Assembly (NCBI GenBank): GCA_965369325.1
Contig: CBDUQI010000278.1
Location: forward strand, 1 to 6,436
DNA: 6,436 nucleotides
Direction of reading: 5' to 3'
Source of the DNA: CBDUQI01 sp965369325
GTDB taxonomy: Bacteria; Pseudomonadota; Gammaproteobacteria; Steroidobacterales; JBCBZW01
This document shows, piece after piece, positions 1 through 6,075 of this stretch. Within the stretch, counting starts at the first letter, position 1. Every line of letters begins with the position of its first letter. A program made the position numbers and the translations under genes. A model generated the notes under the pieces. It saw only the letters and a program-made list of their open reading frames with translations, ran no database searches and had not been told where the DNA came from.

Positions 1-1
1 C

Positions 2-2692
2 GGCGAGACCTTCAATCGCTACTACCCGGTCAGTTCCATCACGTTGCCCATACAGGTGACTGAGGACAAGATGGACCCGGATGGCATGATTTTCGTGCTC
101 AACGAGGATGAGCAGGATATTCGTGATAACGTGAAGCCGGCCGAACCGTTGGCTATTCGCTCCAACGTGGGTGATTGTGTGGAGATTACCTTCACCAACA
201 AGATCCCGGACGGGCCGCTTAACAAGGGCTTCTCCAAGACGAATATCCACAGTCACTTTGTGCAGTTCGACACTCAGGCATCGGATGGTGTGATCACCGG
301 CTTCTCGTATGAGCAGTCTGTGCGTCCGTACGCCACCGAGAACCGTAAACTGCTGCGTCCAGCTCAGGCGGGTACGCGAGTGCTCCGCGTGACCAACACC
401 GATCGTTTGCGGCCAGGTATCTGGCTGGGCGTCGGGTTGGGTGAAGGGGTGTGTGGGGTGGATGACGCTGGTCAGCCACTGCCGTGTACCGAAGTGCACA
501 AGATTCAGTCAATTCCGAATCCCAATACCATCGTGCTCGAAGAGCCTCTGCGGGTGACTCACCGTCGCACCGAGGCGGTCGGCGTAGAGTTTGTGCGTTA
601 CAACTGGTACTCCGATGTCGACTTCGGCACGGTGTTCTTCCACACTCACGTGGAGTTCAAGGATTGGGATCACGGCTTGTTTGGCGCTCACATCGTGGAG
701 CCGAAGGGGTCTAGTTATCACAACCCGCAAACGGGCCAGGTCGTGCGAGCCGGCGGTGTGGTTGATGTGCGCGTGGACGCCGATGCCGGCGGTCAGCCGG
801 TGGCGGCAGGGGTGAATGGCTCGTTCCGCGAGTTCATGATGTTCCTGCACAACAACAACCCGGTTGAAGGGCGTTTCACCTTAGGCGGTGGCACCATTAA
901 CCTCACGGCAGAACCGTGGCGCTTACGGCCGGATATCGGCGACGACAGCGCTTATCGCTTCTCATCGGTAACCCACGGCGATCCGCACACGCCACTGGTA
1001 CAGGCCTACGTAGGCGATCCGGTGGTGATTCGCGGGATGGGTGTGGTCGAACGCGTTGGTGGCATCCGTGTCACCGGGCACCGGTTTGATTCGGAACGCA
1101 ACACCGCTGAGAGTGACACCCGTGATGCGCAGTTTATCGGCATCTCGGAGCGCTTTGACGTGTCCCTGGAAGGCGGTGCCGGCGGTACCGGTGGCTATCC
1201 AGGGGATTACCTGTACTACAGCACGTTAGGACGCGATTTCGAGTCTGGTGGTTGGGGTCTGATCCGTGTGTTCGATGGCCTGCAGTCAGGCTTACGCCGC
1301 TTGCCCGACAGGCCGTTCCCTGGCGCCAACGGGACCTTCCCGGACCTCACGGCAGGGACAGGTGAGGCACCGCCATCGCTGGATGACGGTCCGGGCGATG
1401 CTTGCCCGCCGGGTGCCCCCGTACGGGACTACTCCATCGCCATTACGGATGCGGATATTCGCTACAACGACTTCCTGCCGGCTGACCGGCTGGCGGTGCC
1501 GTATCAGTTCCCGGATGATCAGGGCGAGTACGAGGACGAAGTGCGTACACCGGTGGTTCTGCGCGCCAACCACGGCGAGTGCCTGCGGGTTGAGCTGGCG
1601 AACGAGCGGTCTACCGAGCGTTCCTCGGTGAGCCTTGGTGAGCTGGTCTTCGATCCTCAGCGTTCTTACGGCGCGGCGATTGGCCTTAACTACGATTCGA
1701 CTGTAGCGTCGGGCGAAAGCCGCACCTATGAGTTCTATGCCGATGCCGAGCTGGGTATTGTGCTGGGGCTCAACCTGGGTGACATTGATTCGGTCCGAAG
1801 CGGTGCCTTCCTGGGTGCGGTGGTTGAGCCGGCAGGCTCCACCTATGCCTATCCGGGCGGGGACGGCGATTTGCCACAGGGCGGTGGCGGCGTTCAGGCC
1901 GACATCACCACAAACGGCGTTACCACGCGTGAAGTGGTTGCTCTGTTCAACGACCAGGATGCTCGCATCGGTCAGAACACCATGCCGTATCCGGTCGATG
2001 TGGAAGGCAGCAATGGCATCAGCTACGCATCCGAGCCGCTGGGTCTGCGCAACCAGCTGTTCCAGCCGGGCGATGTGTTCGACTCCGAGGTGTGGGGTGA
2101 CCCTGGGACAGTGGTATCTGTCGCAACCGGTACACCGCTTACCTACCGTATCGCCCATGCCTGGGGCGAGCAGATGCATGTGCCGACGCTTGAAGGGCAC
2201 CGCTATCTGCAAGAGCCGGGGATGTCGCGTTCCGAGCAGGTGTTCAGTGATGCACTGGCACCGGGGATGTCCATTGATGCTTCGTACATCGATGGCGCCG
2301 GGGCACCAGGTGACTACCTGTTCATGGATCGGCGCCAGCCGTTCATGGAGGGCGGTCTCTGGCACATCCTGCGAGTGACCGAAGATGAGGAAAGCGCTAT
2401 CGGTGTTGACCGTGTGACCATCGGGGATATCGAGCGCAGCCAGGTGGGTGGCCAGCAGTGGCTGAACATCAGCGGCATCGTCGGGCGACGTCCTGCGGGT
2501 GATACGGCACGGATGGTGCGAGTACACTCGGGTGAAGTGGTTGACGGGCAGTGTACCGGCAAGCTGCTGGGTAGCAGTGCGGTACGCCGTGGTTCTGGTG
2601 CATGGCAACTGCAGGTGAGCACGGACGATGTCGCAGGCGACAGCGTTTGTGTGAAATCAGCAGGTGGCGGTGCCAGCAACGTCAGGCTGTAA
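2..2692 (+). CDS. Giant exported multi-cupredoxin protein, multicopper oxidase superfamily (5' end missing)
   Basis: The frame is open from the left edge, so the gene starts upstream; the TTG at 44 is only an internal codon. 896 residues are visible (numbered from base 2). Residues about 40-235 form an MCO-type cupredoxin with motif A (HSHFVQFD, H83 and H85) and motif B (FFHTHVEF, H214 and H216, then HGLFGAHIVEP). A module of about 76 residues (121-196) is inserted between A and B. Residues about 270-440 form a second cupredoxin-like unit with GDPHTPLVQAYVGD and TGHRF (H360). Residues 476-800 repeat this two-domain plan with degenerate ligands (LEGHRYLQEPG, GGLWHILRV). Residues 801-896 are a beta-rich tail with two Cys, probably a disulfide. 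No HCHxxxH type 1/3 motif is present in the visible part. Large size and A/B motifs without downstream C/D resemble MnxG/MofA-type putative Mn(II) oxidases, in which motif order is unusual. The superfamily is clear; the substrate is not. Confidence 0.85.
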   Translation, partial: GETFNRYYPVSSITLPIQVTEDKMDPDGMIFVLNEDEQDIRDNVKPAEPLAIRSNVGDCVEITFTNKIPDGPLNKGFSKTNIHSHFVQFDTQASDGVITGFSYEQSVRPYATENRKLLRPAQAGTRVLRVTNTDRLRPGIWLGVGLGEGVCGVDDAGQPLPCTEVHKIQSIPNPNTIVLEEPLRVTHRRTEAVGVEFVRYNWYSDVDFGTVFFHTHVEFKDWDHGLFGAHIVEPKGSSYHNPQTGQVVRAGGVVDVRVDADAGGQPVAAGVNGSFREFMMFLHNNNPVEGRFTLGGGTINLTAEPWRLRPDIGDDSAYRFSSVTHGDPHTPLVQAYVGDPVVIRGMGVVERVGGIRVTGHRFDSERNTAESDTRDAQFIGISERFDVSLEGGAGGTGGYPGDYLYYSTLGRDFESGGWGLIRVFDGLQSGLRRLPDRPFPGANGTFPDLTAGTGEAPPSLDDGPGDACPPGAPVRDYSIAITDADIRYNDFLPADRLAVPYQFPDDQGEYEDEVRTPVVLRANHGECLRVELANERSTERSSVSLGELVFDPQRSYGAAIGLNYDSTVASGESRTYEFYADAELGIVLGLNLGDIDSVRSGAFLGAVVEPAGSTYAYPGGDGDLPQGGGGVQADITTNGVTTREVVALFNDQDARIGQNTMPYPVDVEGSNGISYASEPLGLRNQLFQPGDVFDSEVWGDPGTVVSVATGTPLTYRIAHAWGEQMHVPTLEGHRYLQEPGMSRSEQVFSDALAPGMSIDASYIDGAGAPGDYLFMDRRQPFMEGGLWHILRVTEDEESAIGVDRVTIGDIERSQVGGQQWLNISGIVGRRPAGDTARMVRVHSGEVVDGQCTGKLLGSSAVRRGSGAWQLQVSTDDVAGDSVCVKSAGGGASNVRL

Positions 2693-2705
2693 CCTGGTGC
2701 AACAA

Positions 2706-2726
2706 GCGCATCTTCGATAGATGCGC
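2706..2726 (+). other. Hairpin just after the multi-cupredoxin gene
   Basis: GCGCATCT (2706-2713) and AGATGCGC (2719-2726) form a perfect 8-bp stem around a 5-base loop, 14 bases after the TAA. It has no T-run. It may protect the mRNA 3' end or assist the stronger hairpin that follows 12 bases later. Confidence 0.5.
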
Positions 2727-2738
2727 ACATAAAACCGC

Positions 2739-2766
2739 AAGTGCCCGCGCGTGAGCGCGGGCACTT
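2739..2766 (+). terminator. Probable terminator between the multi-cupredoxin gene and the SUMF1 gene
   Basis: AAGTGCCCGCGC (2739-2750) and GCGCGGGCACTT (2755-2766) form a perfect 12-bp GC-rich stem with a GTGA tetraloop. The A-rich left side and the short CTTTCGTCT on the right fit a rho-independent terminator, though the T-run is short. It lies in the 151-base gap between two co-directional genes, and suggests the downstream unit has its own promoter. Confidence 0.65.
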
Positions 2767-2777
2767 TCGTCTGCGCG

Positions 2778-2808
2778 CTGCCATCTGCAAGGTGGGGCCT
2801 GCTAGAAT
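2778..2808 (+). promoter_or_regulatory. Candidate sigma70-type promoter for the SUMF1-cytochrome-sco unit
   Basis: TAGAAT at 2803-2808 matches the -10 consensus at 5 of 6 positions. The best upstream element, CTGCCA at 2778-2783, matches TTGACA at only 4 of 6 and the spacer is long at 19 bases, so it would be weak or activator-dependent. It sits just past the terminator hairpin and about 36 bases before the ATG at 2844, the right place for a promoter of the next gene. Confidence 0.35.
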
Positions 2809-2843
2809 AATCACCGCAATAAGCAGTTTGAGAACGCATAGGC

Positions 2844-3740
2844 ATGAAAAAACAAGGACGCACGGCAATTTGTTCAGTGTTGGCAAGGATCGCGTTCGCC
2901 CTGGGCGCTACCGCATCCCTGTCCGCCAGCGTGATCGCCAAAGAGCACGAGCGCACGGGCTGGCACGGCGAGCGCATGCCCTTGGGCATGAACCGCGCCG
3001 AGACCAACGGGGAGTATCTTTGGAGCAAAGATCAGTCACTCATGGTGTTCGTACCGGCCGGCAAGTTCATTATGGGCAGCCCAGCGGACGGCGAACGCAA
3101 CGAGCAGCCGCAACGGGAAATCTGGCTGGACGCCTATTATATTGATAAATACGAGGTGTCCTGGCGCCAGTGGAAGCTCTCGCAGCTACCGTTCGCAGAT
3201 CATGTGAACTCACGAATGCCCTACCCCGAGCCACCCGACTGGGGCTTGGCCGACAACCTGCCGGTGACCAACGTCAATTGGAACTATGCGTTGCAGTACG
3301 CCGAATGGGCCGGCAAGCGGTTGCCCACAGAGGCACAGTGGGAAAAGGCGGCGCGCGGCACCGACGGGCGTATATTCCCCTGGGGCAACGAGCCCCCCAC
3401 GGTTGAGCAAGCCGTGTGGAAAGCAAACCCCATCGCTGACACGGCGATGGGAACGGTGGACTGTTGTGTAGCCGGCGCTTCGCCCTACGGTGCGCTGAAT
3501 ATGGCTGGCAACGCCTATGAATGGGTGCTGGATTATTATCACGCGGATTTCTACGCAAACGCGCCCGAGCGCAATCCGGTGGCGCTTGAGAAAAGCCAGT
3601 TTCGTTCGTTACGCGGCGGCGCAATGCTGTTAGAGGCCGACCACATGCGCGCGAACAACCGCTACCGGCTTTACGCCATTGACCGCACGGATTATTTGGG
3701 TCTGCGAACCGCGCTGCCGTTAGAGTCGAACACCGAATGA
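2844..3740 (+). CDS. Exported SUMF1/formylglycine-generating-enzyme-fold protein without catalytic cysteines
   Basis: 298 residues. Residues 1-32 form a signal peptide (KK, a hydrophobic core, cleavage probably near ASVIA), which supports the ATG at 2844; a weak GAGA ribosome site lies at 2830-2833. The rest is a full SUMF1/FGE-sulfatase domain: FVPAGKFIMGS (69-79), YYIDKYEVSWRQW (98-110), PVTNVNW (140-146), AGKRLPTEAQWEKAARG (156-172), FPWGNE (178-183), NMAGNAYEWVLDYY (219-232), SLRGGA (255-260) and YLGLRTAL (284-291). True formylglycine-generating enzymes carry a copper-binding Cys pair after the RGG element; here that segment (260-276) has none. The only mature Cys are an adjacent pair at 207-208. 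It is therefore probably not a sulfatase activator, but a structural or redox accessory like other exported SUMF1 proteins (NirV- or PvdO-like). No sulfatase is visible nearby. The 3' end overlaps the cytochrome gene by ATGA. Confidence 0.88.
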   Translation: MKKQGRTAICSVLARIAFALGATASLSASVIAKEHERTGWHGERMPLGMNRAETNGEYLWSKDQSLMVFVPAGKFIMGSPADGERNEQPQREIWLDAYYIDKYEVSWRQWKLSQLPFADHVNSRMPYPEPPDWGLADNLPVTNVNWNYALQYAEWAGKRLPTEAQWEKAARGTDGRIFPWGNEPPTVEQAVWKANPIADTAMGTVDCCVAGASPYGALNMAGNAYEWVLDYYHADFYANAPERNPVALEKSQFRSLRGGAMLLEADHMRANNRYRLYAIDRTDYLGLRTALPLESNTE

Positions 3741-4699
3741 GCGAGAGCACTGGACGCGGGGCGCAACGCCGTGCGGCCCAACGTGAGCAGAAGGCCCATC
3801 AGATCGCACTAGGCTGGTGGCGACAGCCCGCCATAATGATTTTTCTACTCGCGCTGGTGTTGGCGGCAGGCGGATGGTGGCTGGTGGCGCGTGACGCCAC
3901 GCAAATCCCTGTGCAGCAGGCCACCATCGATGGGTTGCGTATGGATCTGGTGCAGGCCCGCTGGCTGCTTGATCAGATGGATCACGGGGAGAACTTTCAA
4001 AAGCCCTCCACCATGATGCCGGATATGCCCGAGTGGGGTAAGCAGCGTGTAACCGTGGAGATGGCCTTTACCAATGTGGGTGATGGGCCGCGGGTTTTTG
4101 ACGGTTCAGAGTTTTTCTTGGTGCCGGAGTACGGTGAAGAAGTACCACCGATGGGCGCGACCACCGGCAGGGCACCGCTGCTGCCAACGCAGACGGTGAA
4201 TACCGCGCTGCATTTTGATTTTGATACCAGCGATCCGCACGGCCGTCTGCAGGTGCAGTGGCGGCGCGATGGCCAGGTGGCTCACTTGCCCATTCCCGTG
4301 CCCGCGGAGCATTATCACCTGCGCCCGCGTGGCGGCGAGGTGGCGTTGCCGCCGGTGGCTGAACTATTGTTGCCGCTCGGTAACGCGGATCGGGGGCAGG
4401 CGCTGTTTATCGGGCGCTACGGGTGCGTTGGCTGTCATGGTTTGCCGGGTGCGATTGGCAGTAATACGGTCGGCCCGCATCTGGCCGGGATTGGCATTGC
4501 AGCGCAAACGCGGCAGGAGGGACGCTCGGCGGCGCAGTACATTTATGAGGCGATAATCGAGCCGGACGCGTTTGTGGCGCCCAGTTGTCCTGGCGGCGCT
4601 TGCGATACGCCTAGCAGCATGCCGCCCTACGCCAGTCTGGTGAACCTGCAGGACGCGGCCGACCTGCTAACGTACTTATTGGAGCAGGGGCAGCCGTAG
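3737..4699 (+). CDS. Membrane-anchored monohaem cytochrome c with N-terminal Ig-like domain
   Basis: 320 residues. A basic N-terminus (1-30) precedes one membrane helix (about 31-50), so the rest should face the periplasm. Residues 66-195 look like a beta-sandwich resembling DUF4352-type domains (VTVEMAFTN, EFFLVPEYG, LHFDFDTSDPHGRLQVQW). Just before it is a Met/His-rich stretch, MDHGENFQKPSTMMPDMPEW (81-100), a plausible copper or metal site. Residues 215-320 form a class I cytochrome c domain: haem motif CVGCH (230-234), GPHLAGI (247-253), a likely axial Met at 295 in SSMPPY, and the closing helix AADLLTYLL. An extra Cys pair in SCPGGAC (284 and 289) may form a disulfide. The ATGA overlap with the SUMF1 gene implies translational coupling. 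It probably carries electrons between the copper protein and the respiratory chain. The haem domain is certain; the partner is inferred. Confidence 0.92.
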   Translation: MSESTGRGAQRRAAQREQKAHQIALGWWRQPAIMIFLLALVLAAGGWWLVARDATQIPVQQATIDGLRMDLVQARWLLDQMDHGENFQKPSTMMPDMPEWGKQRVTVEMAFTNVGDGPRVFDGSEFFLVPEYGEEVPPMGATTGRAPLLPTQTVNTALHFDFDTSDPHGRLQVQWRRDGQVAHLPIPVPAEHYHLRPRGGEVALPPVAELLLPLGNADRGQALFIGRYGCVGCHGLPGAIGSNTVGPHLAGIGIAAQTRQEGRSAAQYIYEAIIEPDAFVAPSCPGGACDTPSSMPPYASLVNLQDAADLLTYLLEQGQP

Positions 4700-4754
4700 C
4701 TGCTCTGCGTTAACTAGATCCCCGACCGGACGCCGTGACAGGGTCCGGGCAGTC

Positions 4755-4760
4755 GAGAGG
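4755..4760 (+). promoter_or_regulatory. Ribosome binding site of sco
   Basis: GAGAGG lies 5 bases before the ATG at 4766 and 8 bases before a second in-frame ATG at 4769, so the second Met is an equally good start. The mature lipoprotein would be the same either way. Confidence 0.5.
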
Positions 4761-4765
4761 CAAGG

Positions 4766-5389
4766 ATGATGAGACAACACAAGCAGCGGACTCCCTGGCA
4801 CGGTGTGCGGGCGGCTTGCCTAATCGGGCTGAGTGTCAGCCTTGGCGCATGTTCCAGCCCCAAGTTTAATGGTGATGTGGTATCTGGCAGCCTGTCCGGC
4901 CCACCTGCATTAACAGGTACAAATTGGGACGGTTCTGCGTTTGATTTGAGTGAACACAAGGGCAAGGTCGCTATCGTGTTCTTCGGCTACACTTATTGTC
5001 CCGATGTGTGCCCCATGAGCTTGTATAAAATGCAGCAACTGCATCAGCAGTTGGGCGAAGACGCGGACAAATTCGAAGTGGTGTTTTGCTCGGTGGATCC
5101 GTATCGCGACTCGCCAGAGAAGCTGGCGAAGTACGTACCCAACTTTAATAAAACGTTTAACGGTCTGGCGCTCACGTTTGATGAGATCGAAGGGCTGCGA
5201 GAAAGTTTCGGGCTGACCGTGCAGTACGGCCAGCCGGAGGAAGGCCCCGGCACCGACAGCTACTATTACGTTGATCATACCGGCAGCTATTTTCTATTCG
5301 ATCCGCAGGGACGTTTACGCCTGAAGTACCCGCCCAACGCGACGGTGGAAGACATGCTGCCTGATATCCGTCTGCTACTCGCGGGTTAG
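4766..5389 (+). CDS. sco: Sco1/SenC-family copper chaperone, lipoprotein
   Basis: 207 residues, normal length for the family. Sco proteins bind copper through two Cys and one His and serve in Cu-site assembly (classically CuA of cytochrome oxidase) or as thiol-disulfide reductases. A basic N-terminus and a hydrophobic segment end in a lipobox LGAC, so Cys29 should be lipidated and the protein membrane-tethered in the periplasm. The thioredoxin-fold part has VAIVFFGYTYCPDVCPMS with Cys78 and Cys82 (CxxxC), FCSVDPYRDSPEKLAKYV (107-124), and the third copper ligand His171 in YVDHTGSYFLFDPQGRL. All three ligands are intact. It lies 66 bases after the cytochrome gene with no clear terminator between, so it is probably the last gene of that unit. 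The context suggests copper supply to the adjacent MCO-like protein, but a role in a terminal oxidase is equally possible. Confidence 0.95.
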   Translation: MMRQHKQRTPWHGVRAACLIGLSVSLGACSSPKFNGDVVSGSLSGPPALTGTNWDGSAFDLSEHKGKVAIVFFGYTYCPDVCPMSLYKMQQLHQQLGEDADKFEVVFCSVDPYRDSPEKLAKYVPNFNKTFNGLALTFDEIEGLRESFGLTVQYGQPEEGPGTDSYYYVDHTGSYFLFDPQGRLRLKYPPNATVEDMLPDIRLLLAG

Positions 5390-5415
5390 CGCGCCAGCCC
5401 GCGGTGCTTGCGCGC
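5389..5415 (+). other. Imperfect hairpin at the end of sco
   Basis: GCGCGC (5389-5394) and GCGCGC (5410-5415) pair around an inner AGC/GCT stem with one mismatch and a 7-base loop. It begins at the last base of the TAG. It could end the operon, but no T-run follows, so a rho-independent terminator is not supported. Confidence 0.35.
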
Positions 5416-5423
5416 AGAGCGGC

Positions 5424-5451
5424 TTGCCATTGGTGCTAACCCTCATATAGT
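5424..5451 (+). promoter_or_regulatory. Good sigma70-type promoter candidate facing the gene-less region
   Basis: TTGCCA (5424-5429) and TATAGT (5446-5451) each match consensus at 5 of 6 positions with a 16-base spacer, the best promoter-like match noticed in the window. The predicted start near 5458 lies inside a perfect inverted repeat. There is no obvious protein-coding gene within 600 bases downstream, so the product may be an untranslated RNA or a long leader for the gene at 6076. Confidence 0.5.
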
Positions 5452-5466
5452 TAAAGTTACCTTTAA
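5451..5466 (+). repeat. Perfect inverted repeat over the predicted transcription start
   Basis: TTAAAG (5451-5456), TTAC, CTTTAA (5461-5466). It overlaps the last base of the -10 element and the predicted start, the usual position of a repressor operator. It could also be a weak hairpin at the RNA 5' end. Confidence 0.45.
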
Positions 5467-5476
5467 GTTTAGTCGC

Positions 5477-5511
5477 TTAGGCATTTGGGCGTTGGTTGCC
5501 CGTCCAGATGC
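5477..5511 (+). repeat. Short repeat unit, copy 1 (TTAGGCATTTGG ... GTCCAGAT)
   Basis: TTAGGCATTTGG (5477-5488), 13 bases, then GTCCAGAT (5502-5509). GCATTTGG (5481-5488) can pair with CCAGATGC (5504-5511), with one U-G wobble in RNA; an alternative inner stem is GGGC/GCCC (5487-5490 with 5498-5501). Confidence 0.5.
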
Positions 5512-5602
5512 GGGGTCTCGTCGTGGCTCGATTCATCGTTCGCCCTGTGTGCCCCCAACGCAACGGCCGTATACGGGGCGACGTCGTTAGGCGGCAAACC
5601 TA

Positions 5603-5619
5603 GCCTGCCCAAGGCAGGC
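5603..5619 (+). other. Tight 7-bp hairpin between the two repeat copies
   Basis: GCCTGCC (5603-5609), loop CAA, GGCAGGC (5613-5619). It is perfect and GC-rich with a 3-base loop and no T-run, so it is a structural element rather than a simple terminator. Confidence 0.45.
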
Positions 5620-5678
5620 GCATGCACAAATTGCTGCACCGCCGCGAGGCCGGGTGCGAATATATAAGTGCACCAAAA

Positions 5679-5707
5679 TTAGGCATTTGGCTGGACTATG
5701 TCCAGAT
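5679..5707 (+). repeat. Short repeat unit, copy 2 (TTAGGCATTTGG ... GTCCAGAT)
   Basis: TTAGGCATTTGG (5679-5690), 9 bases, then GTCCAGAT (5700-5707). The same outer pairing ATTTGG with CCAGAT is possible as in copy 1. A competing perfect hairpin CTGGAC-TAT-GTCCAG (5691-5705) is stronger here. Starts of the two copies are 202 bases apart. Confidence 0.5.
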
Positions 5708-6075
5708 TAAGGTCCGCCGCGTACCCCGGCGTTTTACCGTCTTAGCTCTCACCGCCCTCTGTGGCAGTCCCGCGACACCTATGCCACCTACTTCCCTTCG
5801 CGGTCCGGATCGGCCGGCGTCGCCTGAAGGGCAATTTTCAGCTCGTCCACTAGATCGCCATAAATGGTGTTATGTGAAAGTATCGCAGGGGCACAAAGTC
5901 GCCCCGGCGGCTTCTTGCATTAAGTTTAATGAGGCTGTAAAACAAATAGCCCTGATTTTCTGGGATGTTTGCTCCAAATATATCGGTAGCGGTTGTAAGC
6001 AGGTGGTGGCACCTACACCCGAGGCGCCGATGATCAGGATGGTACGCAACACAAGCACAGACTAAGAAACAATAC

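Larger units (their letters stand above)
5390..6075. other. 686-base stretch without a supported gene; rich in small repeats and hairpins
   Basis: Short open frames on both strands give compositions unlike real proteins and no recognisable motif. The longest on the + strand (5622-6065, 147 codons) is Arg/Pro/Cys-rich with no family signature. Base composition switches between GC-rich blocks and AT-rich patches (5441-5475, 5656-5710, 5915-5985), unlike the even composition of the flanking genes. It contains a promoter candidate, two copies of a short repeat, hairpins at 5603-5619, 5691-5705 and 5888-5905, a palindrome CCGTATACGG (5567-5576), an inverted repeat CATTAA-GT-TTAATG (5918-5931), and AGGTG/CACCT (6001-6014) near the next gene. 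It could be a non-coding RNA locus, a long leader, or a degraded acquired segment. Confidence 0.6.

Noticed and set aside
1292..2608. 438-codon open frame on the minus strand
   Set aside because: It is antisense to the conserved cupredoxin gene, His/Arg/Thr-rich, and has no recognisable motif: a shadow of GC-rich codon use on the other strand.
5528..5545. Possible tRNA T-arm (GGCTCGATTCATC)
   Set aside because: The flanking bases do not form a T-stem and no anticodon or acceptor stem can be drawn around it.
5551..5592. Possible integron attC site (GCCTAAC on the minus strand at 5586-5592, GTTGGGG at the other side)
   Set aside because: The spacing is only about 40 bases, shorter than known attC sites, the second core box lacks the final pyrimidine, and no integrase is visible.
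5669..5685. Possible NtrC site (TGCACCAAAAT)
   Set aside because: Only the left half matches; the right half reads TTAGGC instead of GGTGCA, and no sigma54 -24/-12 element follows.
5622..6065. 147-codon open frame on the + strand with AAGGCAGG upstream of the ATG
   Set aside because: The translation is Arg/Pro/Cys-rich, shows no domain or motif, runs through several hairpins and AT-rich patches, and overlaps a minus-strand fragment that looks more protein-like. It could be real but is not supported.
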